From Pseudogymnoascus destructans (lineage: Eukaryota > Ascomycota > Leotiomycetes > Thelebolales > Thelebolaceae): a DNA stretch of 64,000 nt. The translations under genes were made by a program, and so were the position numbers. The notes beneath the pieces are model-generated. The model had not been told where the DNA came from and did no database searches. It worked only from the letters and a program-made list of their open reading frames with translations. Position 1 is the first letter of the stretch; each line of letters starts with the position of its first letter. Below, one piece after another: positions 53,297 through 64,000 of this stretch. The stretch is taken from assembly GCF_001641265.1 (NCBI RefSeq), contig NW_020167529.1, positions 583,001-647,000 of the forward strand, read 5' to 3'.

Positions 53297-55433
53297 ATGG
53301 ACCCGGGTTCTGTGGTTGGAATCGTTCTGGGCGTGGCTGGTCTCGCTGGGCAAGTATTCTCAGGATGCATCACAAGTAGGGAGCTGTCAATTTCTTATCA
53401 ATATCCATAACTAATAATCTCCAGCAATACAATTTATTATTACGGCTAGAGATATCCATAAAGATCAGCAATATTTGGTTCTAAGACTACGGCTCGAGCA
53501 GGAGAGGTTGTTGGCTTGGAGTGAGGCGTCCGGGCTGTTGGATTATGGGCCAGAGAATAGTTCAAAGTTGTTGGAGTCCAACGTCTTTGGACTTCACAGA
53601 TCAACTGTGCTCGATCTGCTGATTCAGATAAAGGTCCTCTTTGAAGATTTTGAGATAACGCAAAAACGTCACATGAGGTTACGTGCGGAGTATGAAGATA
53701 CTGAGAACAGGCGGGTTCCCAAAGAGCGAGGACAAAAGCTGGGCTCAGCTCCAGAACTGCTGCTGGATACCCATGAGACTTCTGTTCCTCTCTCACCTAC
53801 AAAGAGGAAATACATTATGAATGCACTAGAAACGTGGAAGAATACATCTAAGTCCGGGATGAAGCGGCTTCGTTGGGCGGCTTTTGATAAGGCCGACTTC
53901 GAGATATTGTTGCAACAGTTCTCTGTCTTGAATGACAATATGACGGGCCTTCTTGACACGAGGTTGCAAAGAGAGATATGGAACACAACACAAGATACGA
54001 ATAGAGCAGTGTTGCAATTACACCATGAACTTGCAGATCTACAACAAATTGTCAAGGCCACCTTTGCTATGACAACTCTTTCTCTTCAAGGTCAAGTCAC
54101 CACAGACCCTCCACCATATCAAACCACCCACAGCAAAAAGAACAATGCCAGTGGGCTCGAGACTCTTGCACAGTTAGCTAGGTTCAAGGCATTCAATGAG
54201 TCAATTGAAGCCGACGCTCCGCCTGACTACAATACCGCTAGCATTCTTAAACTCGGTGACCCCAGTGCCGAGAAGGTGGCCATGAAAATCCGCAGATCTG
54301 CTATCACGTTTAACTCCGACGTTCGGGCATCCCGCTGCGAAGCTACCTATCTAGTTGATGGTATTAGCCGATGCGTTTGGATCGAATGGAAAGAATATGA
54401 GTGGGCTCCTTCAAGCACACCAGGCCCATCCCCGTTGATTATCGACCGGGCACAGAAACTCGCTGCTCTCCTACATCATAAGCCCAAACCAGCACATTTC
54501 CGTGTTCCACATTGCCTTGGATACTTTGACAATGCAGAAATAAACAAGGAACCCAAACAAACCTCAGACTCGGATTCTGAGTCGGATGAGGGAAAGGAAG
54601 AGGGTGAAGATGAAGATGAAGATGATTGGGCTTTCCGCATCGGCTTCGTCTTTGAGAAACCACATGGAGTAGACCCATCCACGCCGCCAGTTTCGCTTCT
54701 GCAACTCCTACAAGATACTGAACTCTCAAATCCAAGCATCACCGACCGTGTTGATCTTGCAAAGGCACTGGCAAACTGCATTCTGTATCTTCATTCTGTT
54801 AATTGGCTCCACAAGGGACTCCGAAGCGATAACATTATCTTCTTCCCACGTACCGGCCGTGGTGTTCAGCAGAACCGTACAGCAGACCTGGACTACAGCG
54901 AACCCTATCTCTCTGGGTTCGACTTTGCGCGGCCAGCACGACCTGGTGAATTCACCGAGCAACCGGCGGATGATGTGGAGTTTGGCATTTACCGCCATCC
55001 GTCAACACTCAACATGGGTCCAGAACGACCTGCGTATCGGAAAAGTTTCGATATATACTCTTTTGGAGTTATCTTGGTCGAGCTGGCATACTGGTCTAGT
55101 ATCGATAGGGTAATGGCTCGGCTTCATACCGAGAGTCTGCAGCATTCTCGCAGCAGCATCGCGGGGGGCGAGGTTTTTGATCTGGAGCGTGCACGTGGAC
55201 ACCCGAAGCTAGTTGAGACTATCCGGGCAAAACTTCTGGATGACAGCAGTGTGAGCGAGTTAGGCGCGAGGATGGGGGGGGTGTATAAGGAGGTTGCTCG
55301 AAGATGTTTGCGAGGCGGCAAGGAGTTGGGGATTGAGGAGGGTGAAGATGAGACGGGAGGGGAGGTGGCTGCGACATTAAGTATGACATTTTATGAAGAG
55401 GTTGTTAAGAAGTTGGAGGGAATACAAGTGTGA
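53297..55433 (+). CDS. HeLo-domain protein with C-terminal pseudokinase-like domain, 695 aa
   Basis: Exon 1 (53297-53375) and exon 2 (53425-55433) join over a 49-bp intron. Residues 1 to about 230 resemble the HeLo (HET-s N-terminal) helical domain: MDPGSVVGIVLGVAGLAGQ is the hydrophobic N-terminal helix, followed by RLRLEQERLLAWSEASGL. HeLo domains act in fungal programmed cell death by inserting that helix into membranes. Residues about 330-690 resemble a protein kinase fold but with key changes: HKGLRSDN at 489-496 in place of HRDLKPEN (G491 for the catalytic Asp) and FDFA at 525-528 in place of DFG. YSFGVILVELAYW and RCLRG of the C-lobe are kept. An acidic Asp/Glu/Ser insert lies near 390-415. 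No amyloid repeat motif is obvious. The kinase-like call is from motifs only. Confidence 0.8.
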
Positions 55434-56084
55434 TCATTCCAGAGAAAATTGTATGTATGGATTTGAGTGTTCTTAAACCTATTAATACTTAAGTCTCTTT
55501 AGAGCTTTTAATATAGCTTTCGGCTCAAAATTTGATATGGTTCGCACTTAACAGAGGCGTTCCATTTCGCCTGCAAACTCTTTGATTTGAACAGTCACAT
55601 TAACAGTCTTAGTGGAGAAAATTTACGACTCAACAGCATCGAAGTAATCCAGACTGGTTTTAAAAACAAGTGTGTTGTATTGCTAGCCTGCCCTCGTGCA
55701 TAGTTTAGTGCAATGATCGACACCTGTAATATCCATCAAACTCGTGTCAGTAGGATGCCCATGAGCAAGCCTATTCTTTCTTTTACTCCGAAGTAAATAG
55801 AAACTAAGCTCAAGAGGTTGCCGTTTGCGGTCCCTTTCTTGCCCTTACTCATGTTTCACAAATCTCAGATGGCTAGACACGCTGTGATATGGTTATACAA
55901 ACAAATATCCTACATGGATGCCCTCTCGCGCAACACTTGGCATCTCTTACTTCTAGAACCACCCATGGCCATCATTATCGGCACCTAGCGGTGGTGATTA
56001 AGATGGCGAGCTTCCTCCCTGTATTTCCTTGTGAGATTCCATCCTCTTGTCCTCTTAGCTGGTTTCTCATCAGGTGTCCCCAGC
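55434..56084. other. Convergent intergenic region
   Basis: These are the 3' flanks of the HeLo gene (+) and the zinc-finger gene (-); nothing else is supported. Confidence 0.5.
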
Positions 56085-59000
56085 TCAACCTCTTGCTTTT
56101 CTCTGGCGTCCTTTCTCAATATTACTCCCAACGTCTGGACCTGGTTGCGCAAATATGAACGTTTTATTCGCACTCTCCACAAAAACTCCAGGTAGTTCAT
56201 CAATCCTAATCCCGGTGATATCAAACCCTGGCCGCACAATGACTTTCACAGTCAACTCGTTCTCACCCGCCGACACAACTACGATTTGGGGTCTGGCATC
56301 TTCTTCCTTGAATTTACCAAGAAAATTGACAATTTTATCACAAACGACTTGGGTTGCACATCGGATAGTGACGACCTCCGACCCAAAAGATCCTAGCCTG
56401 CTGCGATATGGTCCCAACCCTTTTGATAGCCTCCTGCGGCGGAAAGTTGCAGAAGCCTTGTGGGGTGAGAAGCAGGTGGGCTGTGGTGGAAAGTCCAAGT
56501 CGAATCCCTTGAGAACTTGCTGATCTTGAACTTTAGGAAGTGAGTGACTGGACATACCAGCCATGTTAGAGGCATGGGAGAAAAGTTTTCGACTAGTAGG
56601 TTGGGGCTTGGTATCTTGTAGCTCCGACAGTCCAGATTCGAGGACGAGGACACGTGAGACAGACGCTGGAGTTTCGCCGCCGACGATTGGTTCCGAGCCT
56701 TGAGACATTCCTATTCTGGTTGGTCGTTGCCCTGAGCTCAAGTTCGAGGCAAGCCTGGAAAGTTTTCCAACATTGTGCGACTTCGGCTCTGGTGTTGGGC
56801 TGACATCCATATCAGAATCATTACCATTTTTTGCTCCATTTGTTCCGGAATAATCACCCAGAGCTGGATTCTCCATGATATTGGATGAGTAGTAGGACAT
56901 TAGGTTAGTAGGAGTACGATATTTGGATTGTGGTCCATAAATTAGCTCCAACTGTTCTGCCATGGAGCCTTTCCTCACTCCGCAGTCCATTCCAGAAGCA
57001 TCGCCCTTTGTTGATTGCCTTTCTGCTCGCACAGAATTTTGACCATATTTGCCAATTGGAGTAGCGAATATGCTAGAAGTCATTTCAGCAACGCTCTCGG
57101 CATCTGAGCTTTCAAAATCCGAGGCAGACATCGGCTCCTTGAAGCTTAATGCAAGCGGGGCCCCAAGTTGCTTATTATTTTTTCTGCCGTATGAACCCTG
57201 GGCACGCAATGTCGTACATTCAGCCTTGATATGCTTGGCCAACTCCCTCTTTGAAGTGAATTTGGATTTGCACGCCTCACAGAGTGGCTTTCCAGAGGCA
57301 GTTCTCGCATTATCACGTGGAAACGGCACCAAGTTTCCACAAGCCTTCTTTTCTTCAATTTCCTGCTTTGAAAATCCTGTGGCTTGAAACTTATTGTTTT
57401 TTGAGTTACATGTAGCAATATGAAGCCAGAGGTTCCCTAGCTTCTTGTATATTTTTCCACAGGTGGGGCAAGGATGTGGTAGGGGAGATTCTTCAGGGAT
57501 ACCTGGAACTTGACAGCTCTGTATATGCCTTTTGAGGGCCCCGTTGTATTTGTACCTCTTGTCGCATTTGGGGCATGATTTGACCATCGGCTCGCTAGCC
57601 AGGGACTTAGGGGCAAATGGTGATACTGATACCAGAATAGAATCAGTAGACACTGCTGCTTGTGGTGATGCCTCTGAAGGAAATCCAGTACCAGGCATGC
57701 TGTTCGGCTGCATATCTGCAATTGTTAGGTTGGAGAATGCCGTTTCTCCGGCAAAGATTGATGTTGGCTCCTTGTTGGCCTGGTTTGTTCTCGTGGGGTG
57801 CTGGTTGCACTCTGCACTTTCTGGCAAGCTTGAACTGTAAGTCGAATACAAATTTGTATTTCGGGTGTAAACCGGTCCAGAAGCAAACTGAAAGCGCAGC
57901 ATAACCTCATCGCTATCTATCTCAGGGTGTGTTTCTGCCTCTGCTTTTGGTGGAGAAGATCTAACGAGAGAGATTTCTTCTTCGCAGTCTACAAAGACAT
58001 CAGATTCAGACGATGTGGACATTTGCGAAGGACTCCTTGGACGGAATATCGGAGGACCATCGAGAAGAGTCGCTTTGATTTCCAGCTCAAAATTGAAATA
58101 TCGTGGCCGGGGTTCTTCTTTAGGAGAGGCTTGATGACGCTTTGATCCATGTCCAGATTGGCCCTTATTACTGCAGTGGTCTTCTGCAATAGACTCTTTG
58201 GATACCGTGGTAGGCTCATGTTGCACTGCACGCGGCTCGGAATACCCATTTTCTTCAAACTCGTGCTGGATTGGCTGTAGTTCTGGAAAAAGGGTCTGGA
58301 TATCATATTCCTCTAGTTTTTTGCGCCGCTCAGGTGTATCTTTAATTATTTCATCCATGAGCATGCGGCGGGCCAAGCTCTTGTCAGCCTCAGTGAGTTC
58401 CAATTCCAAAGATGATATTTCCTCGAGAGATATTGCTGGATATGGCAGGTCGTGCCAGTTAGGATGTCCTTCAGCAAGTCTCGTCTGCTGCAATGCCTGT
58501 GAATATCTGTGAATCGGTCTCCTATACTTCTGAACTTCAGCTGCTTTTTGGACTGTCTTTTGTCTCGCAAGGTCTATATTTGTCAGTTACCTATAGCGCA
58601 GCAATGAATTTCATGACTTACCCGGTTTACGAGTTTTATCGGCATTGATTGCCGCTGATAAAAACTGCACGCCTTCAACGTGGTCCCCGAAATTAAATGG
58701 GGTTGTCATATACTGTCCTCCTGGTCCACCTATCATAGGGAATTCGCGAAAAGGAGACGTGATACGCTTCTTCAAGTAATTTTCGCAAGTGCTATACATG
58801 CATGGCGCATGATGGCAAGGCGGTGGAGCTGTTATGGCTGCGCGAGCTGCTTCGGGGGCTCTTACGTACAATGTACGGTCAAACCTCCAATGCATGGCTG
58901 CCTCTTCAGGACAAAGTTCCAACAGCGCAGGATCTCCCGTCATGACAATTCGAGGCCTTTTGCCAAGAACGGCATCCGGTTGTCCCTGAGAAATATTTAT

Positions 59001-60290
59001 GAGATTAATCGCCGCGACGTTTGAAGACTTGTCAAGAAATGGATTTGGCAGTTCTTGAAAAAGATCTTCAGGCAAACTGAGGTTTTCAAGATTAATAGGA
59101 TTGCAACGGCCACCTTCGAGTGAGTGAAGAAAGGGATTTGGAAGTTCTTGAAAAAGACCTTGAGGCAAACCAATGTTTTCAAGATTAATAGGATTGCAGC
59201 GGCTACCTTGGAGTGAGATCACCGCACGCCTCTGAGACGTATCAAGGTGAAGTTTCGGCAGATTTCGCTCATTGGAATCCACCATCATCATATCGACTTC
59301 GCCTTCTCTTGGACGTGGGGTTAGAGCAGCACTATTTGTTGCGTCAACGAGAACTTTCTGCATCAAAGTCTCCGCATCCACGCTGAAATCCTTCTGCCCC
59401 GAAGAATAAGCAGTCAACTTGTCAAGGTATGGCTTTACCAGGTCACGGCGTTGCAGTTGGTTAACCGTCTGTTCTATAATGCCCAGATCATTTTTCGGCT
59501 TTTCGCTATGGCCTGATGCGGTAAAGGTATTGTGTGTTTCCATTCGCCGTATGAACCTCTTCAACGTCGAATTTCTCTGTACAAATGTTGGCAATACATT
59601 TTCTGGGAGATTGCTAAGAAAACCGAGGGCATATTGTATTCCTTCGATATTCTTCACCGAAACCATTGTTGGCGAGTCCTCTGACATCGCAGCTTGCAGC
59701 ATAATCGCATTGCTTGTACTTGCGTGTCCCAAAATAGGTGGCGGTTTCCATTTAACCTTTGCGACTTTGACCATCATCTCCAGCAAGATTGCCGGTGAGA
59801 TCCCCATGTAGTTTGGATGGGGTAGACTGCGCTTTCGTGCATCGTGCCCGCGTACACGGGTCTTTCTAGAAGAAAACAAAAAGTTTTTCAGAGCTCTCTG
59901 CTTGTTTTGCAAGTCTTGGGGAGCCCTATTGCCAACAGGAATATATCCAGGTGCGTCTGCATGGTTAGTCAGATACCCTTCGGGTAGAAGGTGGGCGTTA
60001 TTTTGAGAAGCCTCGCGGCGATGGCCTACCAAGAATTAGTATGGACTTCATCAAGTAGGGAGTGAGGCCACTAACCAAGACATGGCGTAAACCATCTGAG
60101 GTTTTTCACGAATTCGTCAGGTAATCTCTCAACGCCTTTTAGTGCAGATCTGAACGCTCCTATTTATGTCAGTAGGATAAAATAGATATTCTGTAGAGAT
60201 CATACTGAAACGAGTAGCACGATGAAAGCGTGTACTGCGATGACGAGCATCAAAGCTCTTCTGAGCTCTCTTTCTATTCACTCGGCCCAT
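56085..60290 (-). CDS. Large C2HC-type zinc-finger protein of unknown function, 1353 aa
   Basis: Four exons on the minus strand (60206-60290, 60076-60159, 58622-60025, 56085-58573), with introns of 46, 50 and 48 bp, keep one frame and merge what look like two separate open frames. The N-terminus is strongly basic (MGRVNRKRAQKSFDARHRS). Three fingers occur: residues 858-878 (CPKC ... HIQSC), 893-913 (CPTC ... HIATC) and 956-977 (CEAC ... HIKAEC). Each ends in Cys, making them C2HC. Residues near 275-335 contain a 31-aa tandem duplication (RCNPINLEN ... FQELPNPFL twice). The C-terminal 90 residues look folded. I do not know the family; the fingers suggest a nuclear nucleic-acid-binding role. 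Confidence 0.75.
59031..59216 (-). repeat. 93-bp in-frame tandem duplication within the zinc-finger gene
   Basis: Two 93-bp units encode RCNPINLENIGLPQGLFQEL and RCNPINLENLSLPEDLFQEL, each followed by PNPFL. Because 93 is a multiple of three the frame is kept. The units differ by scattered substitutions, so the duplication is not recent. Confidence 0.9.
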
Positions 60291-60324
60291 TGTGAGTGGT
60301 GGACATCGGAGTCTCGGATACAAG

Positions 60325-60590
60325 AATTGTAAGATTGAATGGTGATGGACAATGAGCGTAATAGAAGTTTATGTGTACAGCTTTCCAATGCAGGAATTGT
60401 AATATTGGAATAGACAATTTAATGAGTGTGGCAGGCGTGAATGTGTCTAAGCTTTTGGAAGCAAAAATTGCAAGCTTGAAGGTGACTATCAATGAGTGTA
60501 GTGGAAGTTATTGTGTTCAGCATTCGGATGCACGAACTGAACGATTGAAAGACGGCAGGAAATGAAAGCAATGGAAGTGAAAAGTGAATT
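60325..60590. repeat. About 70-bp tandem repeat upstream of the zinc-finger gene
   Basis: Units starting AATTGTAAG/AATTGTAAT/AATTGCAAG/AACTGAACG begin at 60325, 60395, 60466 and 60535 (spacings 70, 71, 69), each containing CAATGAGYGTA-like and GGAAGTT-like blocks. Identity is moderate and the last unit is partial. They begin 35 bp upstream of the start codon at 60290 and may overlap its promoter or leader. Confidence 0.75.
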
Positions 60591-62038
60591 TGAGGAGCAA
60601 GGAGTAAACAAAGTAAGCACTTAGGCGTGTCAGGTAATTTCGAAAGAAGTTGTAAACAAAAAAATGCTTAGCAGAGGTACGAATAACCTAGCCTCAAATC
60701 ATCTCTGCTTGAAAATGGAACCAGGCCGCCTTTGCTTCCCTCTTCTGCTACTTCAATATAGGTATTCAAGGCAGAGATAATGAAGCAATTGCATTTGATG
60801 TTTTATGAATTTATCTCCCATGACAACTTCAATATCACAATTTAATGATAATGCTCGCGATACTCAACTCTGAGTCTATACAAAAGTCTCCTGCCAGTAT
60901 ATATATATAGTACTGATCAACTAATCGTTCCTAATACAAAGCCCTCAATCGGGCTGAAATAAATGATGTTGGAAGATATCTAATCTGCATGCCACTATGG
61001 ATAGAATGTCCCATTATATGGGTATTGCATTTACGATATCGCCGTATGTTTTATTAGGCAGCATCGCAGTGCTTCGTTTTTGACGCTGATCAGCTCAAGT
61101 ATTTTTAGAGTAGAACAATGTTCTAACATACCGCGTTCCCCTCTCGGTAGCACAACATCCACAGAAGAGCGATGCCGGCCAGCATACCACCTTAAGAGAG
61201 TCAGATAGAGACAGTGGAGGCTTGAGAAGTGATAATCATACAGCTAGTACAACAACCACTGGGATTGCAAGGCATGGTCCAACAATTTTGATGTGACAAG
61301 GATTGTCATTTGTAAAGGCGATTGGGACAAAAGGAATCGACATGCCGGCCACGTCAGCTACTTGCTGGCAAAATAGCACCAGATTGGTGAGATATAAGTA
61401 TGTTGAGATATAGTAACTGGTTGTATTTGAACCCATTGAAAGCACAATGACAGTTGATATAAAGAGTTGATATCAAGATTTGGGAATAATGTGACGTCAG
61501 CGACCACTGCTGCTGGATTTAGGACTATAATGAAGTACTAGCGCAGAATGGAAGGGAAATAAGACCACACAGAGAAGAAATTGAGTCTAAACTTGCGCTT
61601 GGTAGACGCGACCGTTGATCAGGCTAGTAACGCTCCAAACCAGAACATGAGCAATTACAATTCGTGCTTCTCAAAGGAAGTCAGTCATAGGCCAGAACGC
61701 CTGAGCCCATTTTTAAGTTTCCCGAAGAAAGCCATCCGAAGGATCCGTGTATACTATAAATTAACATTGCTGCTTTCCATAAAAGCATTGCTATTCCCGT
61801 GGAAATGTCGAGATAGGAATCCCCAGTCTTTTTGTTGCTTCCATCATTGTTCGTATGTCGTTCATGGGTCACCCCTCCATAATATCACGTGATAACGGCG
61901 CTAACATGGATGCGCAGAAAGTACTAATTGTCGCAATCAGAACCCGCCCTTTGCCTTCTCGCGACTGAGCGTACCCTGACACCTATCGGACGGATTCACT
62001 GCCGGTGAAAGAGCTGTCACTACTATCGAGCGACAGCG
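60591..62038. other. Intergenic region between divergent genes
   Basis: No gene is confidently supported. A minus-strand frame at 61236-61445 has a hydrophobic end but no clean splice continuation. TATATATATA lies near 60900. CACGTG lies at 61887. Confidence 0.45.
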
Positions 62039-64000
62039 ATGACTTCACCGCATGCTGCCTCAGATGAGGCTGTTGCCACTATGGTCACAACTGCTTTTGA
62101 TGATAGGCCAACCAACTTCGAACTCACCGCTGGAGATAACGCCGCTCCGGGAGCGAATGACATCCTAGTAGCCACGGCGCGAGAGGATGCGAACCCGGAA
62201 TACGCAGAACGGGTCACTTCAATTGAGCAGCTCCAGATCAGTGCAGACAATGATAATGTTGGGCCAAATGTGGAAAGCGCCGCGGCCGAATCACAACCAG
62301 TTCAAATTAAAAGTGACCTTATCATGGAGCCGGCAATCCCTCGGACACCAGAGAACAACGACGATGACACGGAATATCCCCGCGTCCCCCTTGGCGACTA
62401 CGAACAACTGCGTGCTTTGTCACATATGCTGCAATATCAGGCCCCGCCAGGACTAGCTGAAGCTCTGAACGCGTCCGCAATGGCAACTCTCTCTGGAAAC
62501 GACATCTCGATGGATAACACAAACGATTCCAACGGACCTTACGCCGAGATGCCGCAGCCTACCCGTCATAATGATGAGACTCGAATCTCAGCATATGCTC
62601 TTCTCGAGTTCGAGGACGGACAATTCTATATGAACACTTACTCGGTAATACTGGGGCGAGATCGCCAAGCTGCCCGAAATGCCATGAGGCGAGATGCGGA
62701 GGAGGCAAAAGCGAATATGGACGAGCACAGCATTGGGGGAGAGCCAAAAACCCCGGTTCGGATCAAAAGGGAGGAGAGCAAATATACAAAGTCCGTCATT
62801 AGCGAAAGTGGTGGTATCCTCAGAGATGGCGATGATTCCGACAGCGACGAACGTTCGAGGCGTCGCATGCACCGCAAAGCCAGCAAGAAGTCAAAATCTA
62901 CCGGGTCTTCGTCAAACCGAGTGTCTAGGAGGCAGTCATTGGTGCAACCAAGCGGCAAAATTGAGTATCAGGCCCAGCCCCAAGCTCGTCGGCATGCCCC
63001 CGAAACCGCCGGAGCAGTACCTGTTGACCCGGCATCCTTACGACCTTCCCCACACGATTGCCCTTTGGTGGGAATCCATCCACCCGCCACCACTCCTGCA
63101 AGCGGCTACAAGGCCATCTCCCGGCGGCATGTAAAGATTGCCTACAATTCAAAGAAATCTCTCTTTGAAGCCGAAATCATCGGGCGGAATGGCGCGTTTG
63201 TGGACGAGATTTTCTACTATCATGAGGATGTTATTCCTTTGAAGAGTGGCAGCTATCTTCAGATTGGGGGGGTCGTTGTGCGCTTTGTGCTGCCTGACGT
63301 TGCACTTGGGGAAACAGGCGCTGAAATCCCAGCTGAGCACGGAGAATCTGGTATACAAGATCGGTATGTCGAAGGAGGAAAGGAAATGAGCTTCGATTTC
63401 GACGATGCCACTCGTGAAGGCGCTCTACTTGGAGATAGCAGTGACGAAGTATCGGATGATGCAGATCGGCCCAAATTAGGGATTGAAGGTGAAGACGACG
63501 AAGAAGGAGACGGAGATGAACTTGGAGAGCAACAAGAAGGGAGCGATATCGAAGAAGACAACAGCGAACTGTCAGAGGTACCGGATGAGGCGGAGTATGG
63601 AAATGATGACCAAGATGAGCAATCCAAAGAAACTCCAGAGTCGATGCCCATGCCACAAAAGAAGAGAGGCCCCGGGCGTCCACCTAAAAATGGCATCATG
63701 TCGAAACGGGAGCAGCAGCTAGCCAAGAAGGAGGCACAGCAGAGAGCTGCGCAAAAGACGGTTTCACAGCCGGACACGTCCGGAAAGAACAAAGTTGGTA
63801 GACCTAGGAAGAATCCAGTAGAGGAATCTCCGGTCAAGACCGAAAAAAGGAAGTACACCAAGCGGAAGCCTAAGGACCCGGATGCTCTCGTATCCAAGCA
63901 GGAGGGCTCTTGGGAGGACGATAGACCCTCCAAAGAAAAGAAGGAAAAAAAGTCCACAAAACCACCTCGCTCTCCGTCACCTACTTTCAACGAGGCAGAT
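62039..64000 (+). CDS. FHL1: FHL1-like FHA-domain transcription factor, 5' part (runs off window)
   Basis: The frame from ATG at 62039 is open for 654 codons to the window edge. An FHA phosphopeptide-binding domain is present in two pieces: ISAYALLEFEDGQFYMNTYSVILGRD at about 183-208 and ISRRHVKIAYNSKKSLFEAEI to VVVRFVLPD at about 359-420. A charged Ser/Arg/Lys insert of about 150 residues lies between them. Acidic tracts follow, then AT-hook-like KRGPGRPPKNG and VGRPRKNP. Yeast Fhl1 has an FHA domain followed by a forkhead domain and controls ribosomal protein genes with Ifh1. The forkhead would lie beyond 64000, so the FHL1 name is an inference. The start sits in GCGATGA context after a CG-rich leader. 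Confidence 0.75.
   Translation, partial: MTSPHAASDEAVATMVTTAFDDRPTNFELTAGDNAAPGANDILVATAREDANPEYAERVTSIEQLQISADNDNVGPNVESAAAESQPVQIKSDLIMEPAIPRTPENNDDDTEYPRVPLGDYEQLRALSHMLQYQAPPGLAEALNASAMATLSGNDISMDNTNDSNGPYAEMPQPTRHNDETRISAYALLEFEDGQFYMNTYSVILGRDRQAARNAMRRDAEEAKANMDEHSIGGEPKTPVRIKREESKYTKSVISESGGILRDGDDSDSDERSRRRMHRKASKKSKSTGSSSNRVSRRQSLVQPSGKIEYQAQPQARRHAPETAGAVPVDPASLRPSPHDCPLVGIHPPATTPASGYKAISRRHVKIAYNSKKSLFEAEIIGRNGAFVDEIFYYHEDVIPLKSGSYLQIGGVVVRFVLPDVALGETGAEIPAEHGESGIQDRYVEGGKEMSFDFDDATREGALLGDSSDEVSDDADRPKLGIEGEDDEEGDGDELGEQQEGSDIEEDNSELSEVPDEAEYGNDDQDEQSKETPESMPMPQKKRGPGRPPKNGIMSKREQQLAKKEAQQRAAQKTVSQPDTSGKNKVGRPRKNPVEESPVKTEKRKYTKRKPKDPDALVSKQEGSWEDDRPSKEKKEKKSTKPPRSPSPTFNEAD

Noticed and set aside
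61236..61445. Minus-strand frame with a hydrophobic C-terminus as a small membrane protein gene
   Set aside because: The downstream hydrophobic continuation is in another phase and no GT-AG pair joins it in frame.

Overview
The window is nuclear DNA of a filamentous ascomycete (Pezizomycotina). Evidence for this is the short introns (45-70 bp, GTRNGT donors, CTAAC/CTGAC branch sites), an intron-bearing tRNA-Glu, several fungus-specific families (HeLo-domain protein, LaeA-like methyltransferase, GRGGAGN-repeat protein, MARVEL protein, F-box pseudogene) and chromoviral, pogo/Fot1 and Tc1-type transposons. I cannot fix the class from sequence alone.

Layout. 1-2.5 kb: decayed Tc1/mariner transposase split by a solo LTR. 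2.6-10.7 kb: housekeeping block (unknown protein, TFIIIC triple-barrel protein, fatty-acid desaturase, tRNA-Glu(CTC), MARVEL protein, complex I 24-kDa subunit). 10.98-17.3 kb: a nest of transposons, in which a Fot1/pogo element is split by a second pogo element, two solo LTRs, an LTR fragment and a dispersed repeat. 17.6-21.5 kb: ARP1 (dynactin), GRGGAGN protein, small Gly/Pro-rich protein. 22.4-27.5 kb: F-box pseudogene and a 4-kb stretch with no gene that I can support. 27.5-38.4 kb: LaeA-like methyltransferase, ALG13, mitochondrial ribosomal protein mS35, fatty aldehyde dehydrogenase, ornithine decarboxylase antizyme, Yippee protein. 38.8-45.1 kb: second transposon nest (decayed pogo, dispersed repeat, 5'-truncated Ty3/gypsy chromovirus carrying a solo LTR that itself carries another solo LTR). 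45.3-64 kb: conserved unknown gene, SNF1 kinase, NDUFA12/NDUFAF2-type protein, calponin-homology protein, HeLo-pseudokinase protein, a large C2HC zinc-finger protein and the 5' part of an FHL1-like FHA protein.

The two observations I rate highest are: (1) an antizyme gene whose two reading frames join only by +1 ribosomal frameshifting at TCC-TGA, with a perfect 7-bp stem overlapping the shift site; and (2) a HeLo domain fused to a kinase-like domain that has lost the catalytic Asp and the DFG Gly, an MLKL-like architecture suggesting a programmed cell-death effector. The transposon nests give a relative chronology because nearly every solo LTR still has its 5-bp target duplication, and removing each one restores the interrupted reading frame.

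The genes do not form an operon or a recognisable biosynthetic cluster. They are independent transcription units, several in divergent pairs (ALG13/mS35, NDUFA12-type/calponin). All exon joins were inferred by eye from splice signals, and every multi-exon model given keeps a length divisible by three.
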